Shown here: positions 16,064 to 25,616 of the stretch, piece after piece
Layout: every line of letters starts with the position of its first letter
How positions within the stretch are numbered: the stretch's first letter is position 1
Origin: a virus
Direction: 5' to 3' (one strand)
Virus record (IMG/VR): IMGVR_UViG_3300036790_000821
Span: 1-41,701 of that record
DNA length: 41,701 bases
Notes under the pieces: generated by a model
What the model was told of the DNA's origin: nothing
Databases searched by the model: none
The model's input: only the letters and a program-made list of their open reading frames with translations
Program-made: the position numbers and the translations under genes

Positions 16064-16265
16064 TAGGTCAATTTCTGGTTTGCCAACTATGCGTTTAAGC
16101 GGGCTGGCGGACCTTAAACGTGTTTACGGTACTCGTTTGGCAGAATTGGACTTGATGGTTGTCCGGGCACACGTTGGATGCCGCCTCCCCCACGCGCCTT
16201 CATCCACATGGTATTCGTATGAAGATCCCTTCCTTTTGTTCAAATTGGCTTGGGGAGTGCGCACC

Positions 16266-17033
16266 ATGGTCGAATACGACGTATCGGGCATCTCCGACCT
16301 GCTTGAAGCTCTGCCGAAGATCTATGGGAGAACAAAAGCTGGCAAGCCGAAGACCGTTTGGTTTCGCGGACATGCTAGCCATGCATGGCATCTCGAACCT
16401 TCGCTGTCGCGCCAGGGCAAGTTAGAAGACGAGCTGAAGCTGATGAAACACTTCAAGCAGAATGCGTTCCAGTTTCTGTCCGCTCCACCACAGAGCGAAT
16501 CCGAATGGATCTTTTTGATGCAGCATTATGCGATTCCGACGCGCCTACTCGACTGGACGGAGAATCCCTTAGTAGCTCTGTACTTTGCTTGCCAGGATTT
16601 TCCGGCGAGGAGGAAACCTGCAGCCGCAGTTTGGTGCTTGTACCCGCAAGAGCTCAACAAGATCTCCGGCGTCGTCTTGACACCCCAGGATGACATTCCA
16701 GCTTTCGGTGAAGAAGACGAGCTAGAGGATTATCTACCCTCTCGCGTTCGGATAGGAAATGCACAGAAGACGCCCCTTGCAATTATTGCGGCCCGTCGGT
16801 TTGATCGAGTCTATGCCCAAAAGGGTGTATTCACCATTCAACATCGGGAAGTCCACAGACTTGAAGAGCTGCAAGACGCGGCGGGGGAGCAACCCCACCT
16901 CGTGAAATTAAAGATCCCGCGAAATGCGGTGAAGCGGTTAACAAAGGAGATTGCTCTACTAGGCGTTAACAAACTGATGATCTTCCCCCAGCTTGATAAC
17001 GCCGCCGCCCATGTAATGGAGACACTAGGATGA
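16266..17033 (+). CDS. FRG-domain protein
   Basis: The 255-residue protein has the FRG domain signature: WFRGH at residues 32-36, then HLEPSLSR, then QHYAIPTRLLDWTENPLVAL (86-105) and YFA. FRG domains are named for the Phe-Arg-Gly motif and are often found in predicted defence or stress loci; the biochemical role is not settled. ATG 16266 has GGGGAG at a proper distance, and the family homology starts there. The frame is open further upstream to 16032 but looks non-coding. The gene is A/T-richer than its neighbours and overlaps the next gene by ATGA. The 202 bases before it hold no gene I trust and probably the cassette promoter. Confidence 0.85.
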   Translation: MVEYDVSGISDLLEALPKIYGRTKAGKPKTVWFRGHASHAWHLEPSLSRQGKLEDELKLMKHFKQNAFQFLSAPPQSESEWIFLMQHYAIPTRLLDWTENPLVALYFACQDFPARRKPAAAVWCLYPQELNKISGVVLTPQDDIPAFGEEDELEDYLPSRVRIGNAQKTPLAIIAARRFDRVYAQKGVFTIQHREVHRLEELQDAAGEQPHLVKLKIPRNAVKRLTKEIALLGVNKLMIFPQLDNAAAHVMETLG

Positions 17034-18127
17034 GCACGTTTGAATGTAATCAACTCAGTGACAGCACCGTGATGGTGGTGTACTTGGAGCGCGACAGAAT
17101 CTTGCTTTCTCCAACCTATCAGCGGGAAGGGGAGGTATGGACCCTCTATAAGAAGCAGTTGCTCATCGATTCGCTGATCAATGGCTACGACATCCCAAAG
17201 ATCTACCTCCACGAATATGAAAAGGCCAAGAAACAGGGTGGACGCCTAATCAAGTACGCGATCGTCGATGGCAAGCAGCGACTTTCGGCAATCTGGCAGT
17301 TCATGGACGGTGAGTTCCCCCTCGACCGCGATTTTGAATATCTTCGCGATCCCAAGATCAAGCTCGGTGGTCTTTATTATGAGGATCTGCGTCGAGAACA
17401 CACGGCGATACACGCGCGCTTCACTGGTCGTCCGCTTTCCATCATCACTATCAAGACAAGTGACATCGACCTCATCGAGGATATGTTTTCGCGTCTCAAC
17501 GAAGCAGTGCCACTCAACGCCGCTGAGAAGCGCAACGCCTTTGGGGGGCCGTTGCCTGTGACGATTCGCAAGCTCGTCAGAGAAAAATTCTTCACAGAGT
17601 GCCTGAGTATCTCCAGCACGCGATACCGTCATCATGACCTCGCTTGTAAGTTGTTATATCTCGAAGCCCAAGATCGCCCTGCTGAAACTAAGAAGGCCAC
17701 CCTTGACGATTTTGTTCGGGAGTACGCCGAAAAACAATTCAAAAAGAAGGCTGCTGAATTGCTCCAAAGGGTTCGGCCTACACTTCGGGCCATGAGAGAA
17801 GTTTTCAAACCCGCAGACCCATTACTGAAGTCCCCCGGGACCGTCGTTGTGTACTTCCTGCTGTTTCGCGGTTTGGCTGCAAATGTAAAGGTGAGACGCA
17901 GCGCCTTTGAGCGTTTTGAGAAAGCTCTTGAAAGTAATCGGAGTCTCGCTGAAGAACACCTCGCACAAGCCGACTGGGAGCTCCTAGAATATGATCGCCT
18001 GACGCAAACGCCGAACGATTCTTCCGCGATAGAATTTCGGCTTAAGGCGCTCCGCAAGCACATTCTTGGAACCACTGACGATCAGAGCGCGAACGCTCCC
18101 GCAGTCAAAAACAAAACGGCCCAGTAG
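17030..18127 (+). CDS. DUF262 (ParB/Srx-fold) protein
   Basis: The 365-residue protein carries the DUF262 domain: LSPTYQREGEVWTLYKKQLL (about residues 26-45), the DGKQRLSAIWQF motif (80-91), and FSRLNEAVPLNAAEKRNA near 155. This is the nucleotide-hydrolysing or DNA-sensing half found in GmrSD-type restriction systems and many defence islands. No C-terminal HNH (DUF1524) domain is visible, so cleavage would need a partner. It is coupled by ATGA to the FRG gene. The two form an inserted cassette between the presumptive chaperone and a tail gene. The C-terminal 40 residues are Ser/Asn/Ala-rich. Confidence 0.85.
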   Translation: MSTFECNQLSDSTVMVVYLERDRILLSPTYQREGEVWTLYKKQLLIDSLINGYDIPKIYLHEYEKAKKQGGRLIKYAIVDGKQRLSAIWQFMDGEFPLDRDFEYLRDPKIKLGGLYYEDLRREHTAIHARFTGRPLSIITIKTSDIDLIEDMFSRLNEAVPLNAAEKRNAFGGPLPVTIRKLVREKFFTECLSISSTRYRHHDLACKLLYLEAQDRPAETKKATLDDFVREYAEKQFKKKAAELLQRVRPTLRAMREVFKPADPLLKSPGTVVVYFLLFRGLAANVKVRRSAFERFEKALESNRSLAEEHLAQADWELLEYDRLTQTPNDSSAIEFRLKALRKHILGTTDDQSANAPAVKNKTAQ

Positions 18128-18284
18128 CCACCGCTTGAACGAATCCTTCAGGGCTCTTGCTGGGTCGTCCGCTGAATTCTCAAAAGTTCCCGAGTTGTGG
18201 ACGGACTTGGTGTCTCGAGAAATATCGCCCTTCCAGTCGAGTTCTATCGCGGGGCTGTTAGGACCATCCTGTCGAGGTTTAATC

Positions 18285-18743
18285 ATGGCCAGGTTCCAGA
18301 CCGTCATCAAAAGCGCTCGCTTCGTCTATTCGCCTTACACTGCGGCCGAGATGCAGGGTTTTGCGCAAGTGCTCGCGGATTCGATCCGGGCGCGTATCCA
18401 AAGCGGGCAGAACATCTACGATCAGGCGGCGACACCGCTGAAGCCGGGGCTCGCGGGCCGGCGCGGTTACCCCGACTACAAGTCCGCGCGCGGTCTCCAG
18501 CCCATCCGAGACTGGACATGGAGCGGGCACACGCTAAGGTGCCTCAAGGTCTTGACGGCGAACGAGAATCGTGCGGCGATTGGGTTTCTCGACGAAGCTC
18601 TTTCTGGCCGGCGGCAGACTGCCTCGCAGATCGCTGCGTTCAACAACCGGCGTGAAGCGCAGTGGGGCGTGTCACCGCATGACAGGCAGGTGGTCCTCGC
18701 CGCGTTCCAGGCGCGTCCGTTCGTGATGCTCAAGGCAGCGTGA
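18285..18743 (+). CDS. Hypothetical tail-operon protein
   Basis: The 152-residue basic protein starts MARFQTVIKSARFVYSPYTA and contains DWTWSGHTLRCLKVLTANEN, followed by AAFNNRREAQWGVSP. GAGG precedes the ATG. It lies immediately before the tape measure gene. The pattern (an N-terminal helix, an RIQSG segment, a Trp-rich hairpin and a QWGVSP turn) recalls phage virion-morphogenesis proteins, but I cannot name the family. The 157 bases upstream, after the DUF262 gene, hold no convincing frame. Confidence 0.65.
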   Translation: MARFQTVIKSARFVYSPYTAAEMQGFAQVLADSIRARIQSGQNIYDQAATPLKPGLAGRRGYPDYKSARGLQPIRDWTWSGHTLRCLKVLTANENRAAIGFLDEALSGRRQTASQIAAFNNRREAQWGVSPHDRQVVLAAFQARPFVMLKAA

Positions 18744-18744
18744 A

Positions 18745-21700
18745 ATGGCAGACCAAGCGGAACGCGTAATCCTCGAAGCCGAGGATCAAGTCAGTCCAGT
18801 AGTGGACAAGGCCAACGCGGGCCTGGACCGCTTCGAGAAGCAAGCTGAATCGTCGCATGGGAAGGTCATCCGGATTTCGGATCAGACCCGAACCAGCGTC
18901 CAGCGTCTGATTGCGTCGCTCGAAAAACAGGCGGAGACCTACGGCAAGAGCGGCGTGGAACGGCTGATCACCCAGCGGGATCAGCTCTTGCAGCGATACA
19001 ACCGCGAGCCGCAGGCCATCGACGCGATCACCAAATCCTACGAGAAGATGATCGCGATGGAGGAGAAGGCCGCGCGCGAATCGCTCGCGCTCAAGGCAGC
19101 CAAGGAAGCTGAAGAGGCCCTCCAGAAGCAATCGGAAGCTATCAAAGGTTTCGGGGAACGTGTCAGCCAGTTCATGGAGAATCCACTCCAGGGAGCGAGG
19201 GGCGCGGTTTCGTCCGTGCTCACGGCGCTGGGTCCCTTTGGTGTCGCGGTCGCCACCGGCGCGGCTGTGCTCGGCACGATTGCGGTGTCGGCTTTCGAGG
19301 CGGCAAAGAGCCTCGGCGAGTACGGCACGCGCGTGAAAGATGCAGAGTTGCGCACCGGTTTGACCGCGAAGGAGGTCGGACAGTTCGGCTTCGCGGCGCG
19401 GGCGGTCGGGCAGGACATTTCGATTGTCGAGCGCCTCATGCGCGGCATGGCCCAAGCGGCGAACGACAATTCCAACGAAGGTGAAAAGGCGCGGGCAACG
19501 ATGCGCGCGATGGGGATCGAGTTTCACACGGCTACGGGAGAGATGAAACCCACTTCCGAGATCCTGATCGAGCTGTCAGGGGGACTGAACAGGCTCCCTG
19601 CGGGGTTTGAGCGCGACGCCGCTGCGATGGCGCTATTTAAGAAGGTCGGCGTCGAGGCGATTCCGTTCATGACGGAACTGAACGAGAACCTGCGCGTCGC
19701 CCACGAGCAAGGTTTCGGTCCGACCGAAGAGGACATCCATCGCTTTTCCGAATACCAGCGTGAAGTGACCGTGCTCGAAACCAAGTGGGACTCGCTGGTC
19801 CGCAAGTTCAAAGAGGGGCTGGTCATCAGTGTGACGTGGGTCGGGAAGGGCGTCGACTGGTTCCTTGACAACATCTCAACTGCTCGCGATGAGGAACGGG
19901 AACACCGCGAAGAGATCCAGGCGCTTCAGGACGCCGCGCAGATCAAGGCGCTGGGCGGTTACGGCGCGAGCATGTCCGTTAGCGCGCATCGCAAGGAAGC
20001 GGCGGACATGGAACGTCAGGCGCCGGACATCATGAAGAACCGCGATGCCACTTTGAAGCGCATTGAGGATCTCCGGGCCGAACAGGAACGACTGACGGGC
20101 GGTTTCGGCCTTCTGCAAGCGATCGCTCCCACCCGCGATGAGGAAGATCGTTCGAAGAAGGCGAGCGACATCCAGGACCAGATCCAGCAATTGCAAAAGA
20201 TGCTGGCGGATGCCGAGGCAGCCACCAAGCGGAGCGATCTGCATGCGGGCAAGGAGGAGACGGATCGGATTCGCGCCCGGTTCTTCGGCACGCACGACGG
20301 GATGGAAAAGGCATACGCCGACGCGAAGAAGGATGTCGAGCGGCTGCAGAAAGAATTACTCGAACCAGACAAGCCGTTGACGAAGGCTGAGGCGGTCGAT
20401 CTGGATAAGCAGCTAAAGGCGGCTGAAGCCAATGAAGCGCGCCGCAAGGCAAGCCTGGATGCCGTCGCCAAGAACGCGGAGCAACTCAAGGAATTCCAGC
20501 GCCAGGCTGCCGACTTCGAGAAAAAGGGTGACGAATCTGAACTCGACGCGATCGGCAAAATCTATTATCAGCGCGATCAGCTTTTGAAGCAGGCCGCGCA
20601 AGTGAAGGCTTCTGAAACGGAGATCGCCGCGATTCGGAAGTCTGCCGAGGACCAGGCGTCCGTCTTGTACAAAAAGTCATGGGAGGAATTTGAAAAGTAC
20701 GCAGAGAAGGAAGATGCCGAGCGGCGGAAAAATGCGCTGGCGATGATGCTGCCATCGAAGGAGCAGATGAAGGAGTGGGAGGAATACTTCGCAGCGCAGG
20801 AAAAGATCGAGGACGTTGGAGTCCAGGCGCAGCGTGAAGCTGCTTCGCGACGCGCCGCGCGATCCGGGCGCATGGCGGAACTGACCGCCGGTCAGGAAAC
20901 GCCGATGGCAATGTCCGAGTCCGAAAAGCAGGAGCTGTCGGATCGAAAAGAAGTGGAGGCCGCGCAGCAGGCGTATCAGGCCAGGCTCGACCTGGCGGTC
21001 CAGTTGGCCGGTATCGAAGCGGAACGAATCTCGAAAGAGGAAAATGCGGCGAAGCGATCCGTCCTGGCGGCGCAGGCGCAGAAGGATCTGTTCACGGAAC
21101 TCGCCCAGGCGCAGGACCAGTTCGAGGAAAAGCAGTCCCAGATCCAGCAGAAGCGTCAGCAGGAAATACAGTCACAGATCGACGGGTTGCAAAAGCAGGC
21201 CGAGCGGCTGTTCGATGTGCTGTTCACCAAGCCCAAGAATTTCGGTAAGGATCTGTTCAGCACGATTCACGCCGCGGTGCTCAAGCCGGTGACGGAAACG
21301 TTGGGTGGCGCGGTGGCGAACGTCGTGCATCCGATCATCTACGGGTCGGACGGACGCAGCGGGCTAAGCGGGATGTTGCGCGGCACCTCCCAGGATCCGG
21401 TGCGCGTATCCACGGACATGAACACGTCGGCGACCATGCAGAACAGCGCAGTGATGGCCAGCTTGACGGCGATTCTTGCCGCCAGCATGGGAGTGGCAGC
21501 GCCATCGATGTCGGGCGGCACTGCTGGCGTGCCGTCGATCTCGATCCCGTCGATTTCGGCCCCGGCGAGTGCGAGCGCGAGCCTGAGTTTACCAACGATC
21601 TTCGGGGGTGGCCTCTCGCTCGGTGGACCATCGACCGGCGGCGGCGCAACCTCGGTTTCCGCGTCTGGGACTCCCGATCTTCGCGACCTTCCGTTGCATT

Positions 21701-22686
21701 CCACTTCGGGGAGCGCTGGCTTCAATCCGCTGAGTTTGCTGTTTCCAAGTTCCAGCAAAGGGATGGGCGGGCTTGCGGGGAGTATCTTCAAGCCCGGTGG
21801 CCTCACCGGCATGCTCGGAAATCTAAAGAATTCCGTCTACAACTCCGGCGGCATCATCATGGGGCCAGGCGTCGGGACGACCGCAGCCGGAATCGGTGGG
21901 CCGCTGGGCACGGTTGCTGGCGTGGCCTCCAGCCCGGCGGCGGGCATGGCCGGCCTGATGCTCGGCATGAACGGAGTCCAGCGTCAGGGTGTGGGCGGAA
22001 CGGTCGAGGCCGGTCTGGGCGGCGCGCTCGCGGGCTTTTCGCTTGGCTCGCAGATTGGTTCGCTCGGAGGTCCTATGGGCGCGGCGATCGGCGCTGGTGC
22101 CGGCGTCCTCGCCGGAGTCATCAGCTCCGTGTTCTTCGAATCGCCGCAGAAGAAAGCTCATGACGACATCCGGAGCATCTACGGTGTGAATATCCCGCAG
22201 AACAGCGGCACGATCAAGCAGGTGGTCCAGATCGCGCAGTCGCAGTTCGGTGGCGACGTGGCGGTGGCCGTGCGGTCGCCTAGCGTCCGTCAACTCGTAA
22301 TGCTGTATTCGGAGGCCACCGGCCAGAAGATGCCGCTGTCGGCCACGACGCCGTATGCGGGCAGCCTGGTCGAACAGGGCGGCAACGTCTATCAACAAGC
22401 CAGCTACCAGGACGGCCAGGCTCACACCTACGCCTCGAACATCCCGACGCTCGGCGGGATCGCATCGGGAACCTACCCGACTCCCGGAGGCCCGAACACC
22501 TCGGGCGGCACCGGCGCGACGTACCTTTCGATGAACGTGAGTGGCAGTGACGCCGCGAACTTCATGACGGGCCAGTTCGTGACGCCGCAGTTCGTGACCG
22601 ACCAGGCGATGGCGGCGCAGTATTCGAGCTACGGCCGCACGCAGCAATCCGCCAACATGCAGTTGCCCGGCTTGACGGTGTCCTGA
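18745..22686 (+). CDS. Tail tape measure protein
   Basis: The 1313-residue protein is typical of tape measures. Residues 1-150 are coiled coil. A hydrophobic Ala/Gly segment (about 155-195; LTALGPFGVAVATGAAVLGT) is followed by the conserved GLTAKEVGQFGFAARAVGQD region. Long charged coiled coils extend to about 840. A Gly/Ser-rich C-terminal part has further hydrophobic stretches (about 1020-1130). Tape measure length sets tail length; at the known ~0.15 nm per residue this predicts a tail near 200 nm. The hydrophobic segments fit membrane insertion during DNA ejection. It follows the preceding gene by one base and anchors the siphovirus tail assignment. Confidence 0.95.
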   Translation: MADQAERVILEAEDQVSPVVDKANAGLDRFEKQAESSHGKVIRISDQTRTSVQRLIASLEKQAETYGKSGVERLITQRDQLLQRYNREPQAIDAITKSYEKMIAMEEKAARESLALKAAKEAEEALQKQSEAIKGFGERVSQFMENPLQGARGAVSSVLTALGPFGVAVATGAAVLGTIAVSAFEAAKSLGEYGTRVKDAELRTGLTAKEVGQFGFAARAVGQDISIVERLMRGMAQAANDNSNEGEKARATMRAMGIEFHTATGEMKPTSEILIELSGGLNRLPAGFERDAAAMALFKKVGVEAIPFMTELNENLRVAHEQGFGPTEEDIHRFSEYQREVTVLETKWDSLVRKFKEGLVISVTWVGKGVDWFLDNISTARDEEREHREEIQALQDAAQIKALGGYGASMSVSAHRKEAADMERQAPDIMKNRDATLKRIEDLRAEQERLTGGFGLLQAIAPTRDEEDRSKKASDIQDQIQQLQKMLADAEAATKRSDLHAGKEETDRIRARFFGTHDGMEKAYADAKKDVERLQKELLEPDKPLTKAEAVDLDKQLKAAEANEARRKASLDAVAKNAEQLKEFQRQAADFEKKGDESELDAIGKIYYQRDQLLKQAAQVKASETEIAAIRKSAEDQASVLYKKSWEEFEKYAEKEDAERRKNALAMMLPSKEQMKEWEEYFAAQEKIEDVGVQAQREAASRRAARSGRMAELTAGQETPMAMSESEKQELSDRKEVEAAQQAYQARLDLAVQLAGIEAERISKEENAAKRSVLAAQAQKDLFTELAQAQDQFEEKQSQIQQKRQQEIQSQIDGLQKQAERLFDVLFTKPKNFGKDLFSTIHAAVLKPVTETLGGAVANVVHPIIYGSDGRSGLSGMLRGTSQDPVRVSTDMNTSATMQNSAVMASLTAILAASMGVAAPSMSGGTAGVPSISIPSISAPASASASLSLPTIFGGGLSLGGPSTGGGATSVSASGTPDLRDLPLHSTSGSAGFNPLSLLFPSSSKGMGGLAGSIFKPGGLTGMLGNLKNSVYNSGGIIMGPGVGTTAAGIGGPLGTVAGVASSPAAGMAGLMLGMNGVQRQGVGGTVEAGLGGALAGFSLGSQIGSLGGPMGAAIGAGAGVLAGVISSVFFESPQKKAHDDIRSIYGVNIPQNSGTIKQVVQIAQSQFGGDVAVAVRSPSVRQLVMLYSEATGQKMPLSATTPYAGSLVEQGGNVYQQASYQDGQAHTYASNIPTLGGIASGTYPTPGGPNTSGGTGATYLSMNVSGSDAANFMTGQFVTPQFVTDQAMAAQYSSYGRTQQSANMQLPGLTVS

Positions 22687-22723
22687 CACTGGCATCCCTC
22701 CATTACCCACAACAGGAATCGAT

Positions 22724-24880
22724 ATGCGGAGACTTTTTGTCTTTCTTATATGCGCTGTGCTCTGGCTATTCTGCGCTCCGGTGTGCCGAGCGCAACCGGC
22801 ACTGACCACGATCAGTGACACGCTCTACAACATCGACGGGTCGCTGATGGATGGCAATATCATCGTGACCAATGCGGCCTTCTCGGTCGGAGGCGTGCCG
22901 ATCGCGCGCGGTGCGCGTGCCTTTCCGATCACGAGCGGGGTCGTCAACATTCAGCTCGCACCAACGGATCACGCGAGTCCGGCCATCGCTTACACAGTTA
23001 ACACGGTCTCAAACGGGCAGACCTCGACGAGCGTGTGGTCGGTGCCGACAATCCCGTCGTCCCGGTGCCCATCGGGGACTTGCACCATCGTCGAGGTCAC
23101 GACGCTCTACACACCCGGCCCGACGACGACGGTCGCGCTTTCGCAGCTCTCAACGCAAGGCGCCACAAACGGGCAGATGATCTGTGAGACCGCAGGTGTG
23201 GCGGTCTGGTGCAATCCGCCCGCCAGCGGCGTTACGTCCTTTGACGGAAGGACCGGCGCAGTCTCGCCCGCAGCGAACGATTACAACTTCAATCAGCTCG
23301 CGGGTGCGGCTTCGGTCGGCCAACTGCCGACAGGAATCCCGGCCTCCAACATCGGAGGCGGCAGCGTCGGGAATACGGCTTTCGGATACGTCGCCAACCT
23401 GACGAGCGATGCGCAAGCCCAGCTCAATGCGAAGCTCGCCGTGGCGAACAATCTGTCCGACGTGGGCAGCCCAGCGACTGCGCTGTCGAACCTCGGCGGG
23501 CTCCCGAAAGGTACGGTGATCACCTGGATCGATCAGTATTGCAGCGTACCGGGAACCTATGACGACACCTGTTTCTCACGCGCTTTCAGCGCGGCCGGGT
23601 CCACAGCGAATGTGACCTTCATGATGGGGCCAAACACCTATACGCTGCAAAACGGGCTCTCGATCTCCAGCACGACCGGTTGGACCGTCATGGGTCTGAA
23701 GGCTCGAAGCAAGCTCACCGTGAAGAATGGATTGAACACCGCGATGCTGAGCCTGACCTCGACCACCGATTTCGCGATGAGGGATGTGTTCGCCGACGGA
23801 AATTATACGAATCAGACCAGCGAAGCCTCGGTTATTTCGGCGACGGGCATTGTCGGGCTGATCCTGGAAGGGAATCGGTTCGCCAACGTAAAGGGCCGGG
23901 CCGTGGTGGTGAGCAACTCGGCTTATGACTTTACCGACGGCCTGTTCATCGTGGACAACATTATCTCGGGCACCACGGATTCTGCGCTTTATCTGGCGTT
24001 GCGCTACGACGGCCTCACGATCACGGGGAACCGGATCGATGGCATCGGCATCGACGGAAGCAACCCGCAGAAGGCCGCCGCGATCTATGTCACCCACGGC
24101 AGCACCTCCGGCGGTCTCCTGATGGTGGGCTACAGCGGGAACTACATCATGGCCTCGCCCAACGTCAACGGCAACACCTACCTTCAGTACGGCATTCTGT
24201 TCGACGCGGTCCCCGGGCCGCCCATCAACGATCTTTCTAATTCGTATACCAACGTTGGGACCAACTGTGGCAGCATCAATAACGCCGCGAACTGCGTCAC
24301 GGCCATGCCCAGCGTGGTGAACGGGAACGCGACTCAGATCTTCCCGGTCGGATACTGCTCCTCGGTCGGCGCGACTCCCAGTCCGAGTCCGCAGTTCATG
24401 GGGTCGAGTGCGGCCATGCAGTGCATTTCGGTTGGAGGCACGCCGATGGCGGCGGTTCCGCTGGCCCACGGAAACGGCGACATATATGCATCGATGCTGT
24501 TTGAGACTCCGGCGACGTACAATTCGGTGACCCTGTCGTGGGCAGGTTACTCGGATGCCTCCGGCGGCAACATTGACTTCATCGTGCTGATGGCGTGCGC
24601 GCCGTTCAGCACATCGAGCGGGCCGTCCTTTCCTTCCATGCCGGGAGGTTCCACCACGGCTCCTGTGACGTCGGGCGGCGGCGGCTACTCGATAAGCAGT
24701 TCCTCGATCAACGAATTTGTCGGGCCGTACGGTCTCGGCATCAACGCGTCCTGTCCTAACCCGCTGTCAGGCGCCGTGATCACAAGGCTGTACCGGCGTG
24801 GCAGCAACAGTCCTGATACGAACACCGGCACCTTGTGGATCGTTTGGGCCAAGCTTGAACAGAGCTTCACGGTCCACTAG
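22724..24880 (+). CDS. Tail-fibre-like beta-helix protein with signal peptide
   Basis: The 718-residue protein begins with a textbook Sec signal peptide (MRRLFVFLICAVLWLFC, cleavage likely after CRA, about residue 23). The mature part has a beta-sandwich-like N-terminus (30-140), then tail-fibre motifs (SFDGRTGAVSPAANDY; VANNLSDVGSPATALSNLGG). A right-handed beta-helix or pectate-lyase-like region (about 290-480; repeated LILEGNRFANVKGRAVVVSN pattern) follows, then a Gly/Ser C-terminus. It lies between tape measure and tail tip genes, where a fibre or receptor-binding protein is expected. Virion proteins normally assemble in the cytoplasm, so a signal peptide is odd. It may be an exported protein of the lysogen or a fibre captured from host exported proteins. 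Confidence 0.75.
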   Translation: MRRLFVFLICAVLWLFCAPVCRAQPALTTISDTLYNIDGSLMDGNIIVTNAAFSVGGVPIARGARAFPITSGVVNIQLAPTDHASPAIAYTVNTVSNGQTSTSVWSVPTIPSSRCPSGTCTIVEVTTLYTPGPTTTVALSQLSTQGATNGQMICETAGVAVWCNPPASGVTSFDGRTGAVSPAANDYNFNQLAGAASVGQLPTGIPASNIGGGSVGNTAFGYVANLTSDAQAQLNAKLAVANNLSDVGSPATALSNLGGLPKGTVITWIDQYCSVPGTYDDTCFSRAFSAAGSTANVTFMMGPNTYTLQNGLSISSTTGWTVMGLKARSKLTVKNGLNTAMLSLTSTTDFAMRDVFADGNYTNQTSEASVISATGIVGLILEGNRFANVKGRAVVVSNSAYDFTDGLFIVDNIISGTTDSALYLALRYDGLTITGNRIDGIGIDGSNPQKAAAIYVTHGSTSGGLLMVGYSGNYIMASPNVNGNTYLQYGILFDAVPGPPINDLSNSYTNVGTNCGSINNAANCVTAMPSVVNGNATQIFPVGYCSSVGATPSPSPQFMGSSAAMQCISVGGTPMAAVPLAHGNGDIYASMLFETPATYNSVTLSWAGYSDASGGNIDFIVLMACAPFSTSSGPSFPSMPGGSTTAPVTSGGGGYSISSSSINEFVGPYGLGINASCPNPLSGAVITRLYRRGSNSPDTNTGTLWIVWAKLEQSFTVH

Positions 24881-24893
24881 CAGTCATCAGATC

Positions 24894-25310
24894 ATGCCCG
24901 GAAATATTCAATACGCCGTGCCGAGCGGCGTGATGCCGGCTTCGCTGTGCACCGCCTTCACGGAGTTGCGCGAATACGTGCAGCTCCAGAACCAGTATCA
25001 CGACGGCACGATTCAGAGGTCGCAGCTCGCGCAGACATCGCGCCGGACGTTCCGCCTGAGCAAGCGGTTGACCGCATCGTTGCTCGCGGCGCTGTACAGC
25101 TTCTGGGTCTCGCAGAACGCCGGCATGACGCCGTTCGCGTTCTACAATCCGTTCGATGTGGCGTCAGGCCAGCAGATCGGTAGCAACTACGATTCTACCG
25201 GCAACAACACGCAGGGGCGCGTGACGGTTGTGTTCCGCGGCAACTGGGCGCAGGCCACGGACGTAGCGCGGACCAACGTGCAGGGACTGGAACTGGTGGA
25301 GGTAGCATAG
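24894..25310 (+). CDS. Distal tail (gpM-like/DUF2460-type) protein
   Basis: The 138-residue protein has the minor tail pattern R-x-F-x-L-SKRLTASLLAALYSFW followed by a Phe-rich segment (GMTPFAFYNPF). It ends in a GRVTVVFRGNWAQAT strand and a LELVEVA end. This is like distal tail (gpM/DUF2460-type) proteins that join tube to tip. The N-terminal domain of the large gene at 27618 has the same layout, so the two look like paralogues separated by a cassette. ATG 24894 is chosen because upstream codons belong to the end of the previous gene. No strong Shine-Dalgarno is visible. Confidence 0.7.
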   Translation: MPGNIQYAVPSGVMPASLCTAFTELREYVQLQNQYHDGTIQRSQLAQTSRRTFRLSKRLTASLLAALYSFWVSQNAGMTPFAFYNPFDVASGQQIGSNYDSTGNNTQGRVTVVFRGNWAQATDVARTNVQGLELVEVA

Positions 25311-25616
25311 GCGTTCGAGGCTTTTAAACTTGCCTAGCCCACCAACTGCGATAAATCCCGAATGCGCGCTGCGCGCCCGCATGGATTAATAGCGGAAGGC
25401 TTCTTAAGGAAATTGAATGGCAGGATAGAACATTGATCGTTCGACCAAACGGCGAAGGTGAATAGCGCGCCTCGATTCTCACAGTTTTACGCTAATGACC
25501 ACCAAGGAGAAAGCGCGCATTTTGTCGCCCGACCGGCTTCGCGATCCTCCACCGTAGGCTTCCGTCTGATATGCTTCTCAGAACGCTTCCCGTTGCTTTC
25601 GGAGAGGTCAATATCC

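Noticed and set aside
16032-16265. Upstream extension of the FRG gene to an ATG at 16032
   Set aside because: Those residues overlap the end of the zinc-ribbon frame and show no family similarity, whereas ATG 16266 has a good ribosome site at the domain start.
25355-25385. GCGCGC palindrome as a terminator after the distal-tail gene
   Set aside because: Short stem, no T run and typical of GC-rich sequence.
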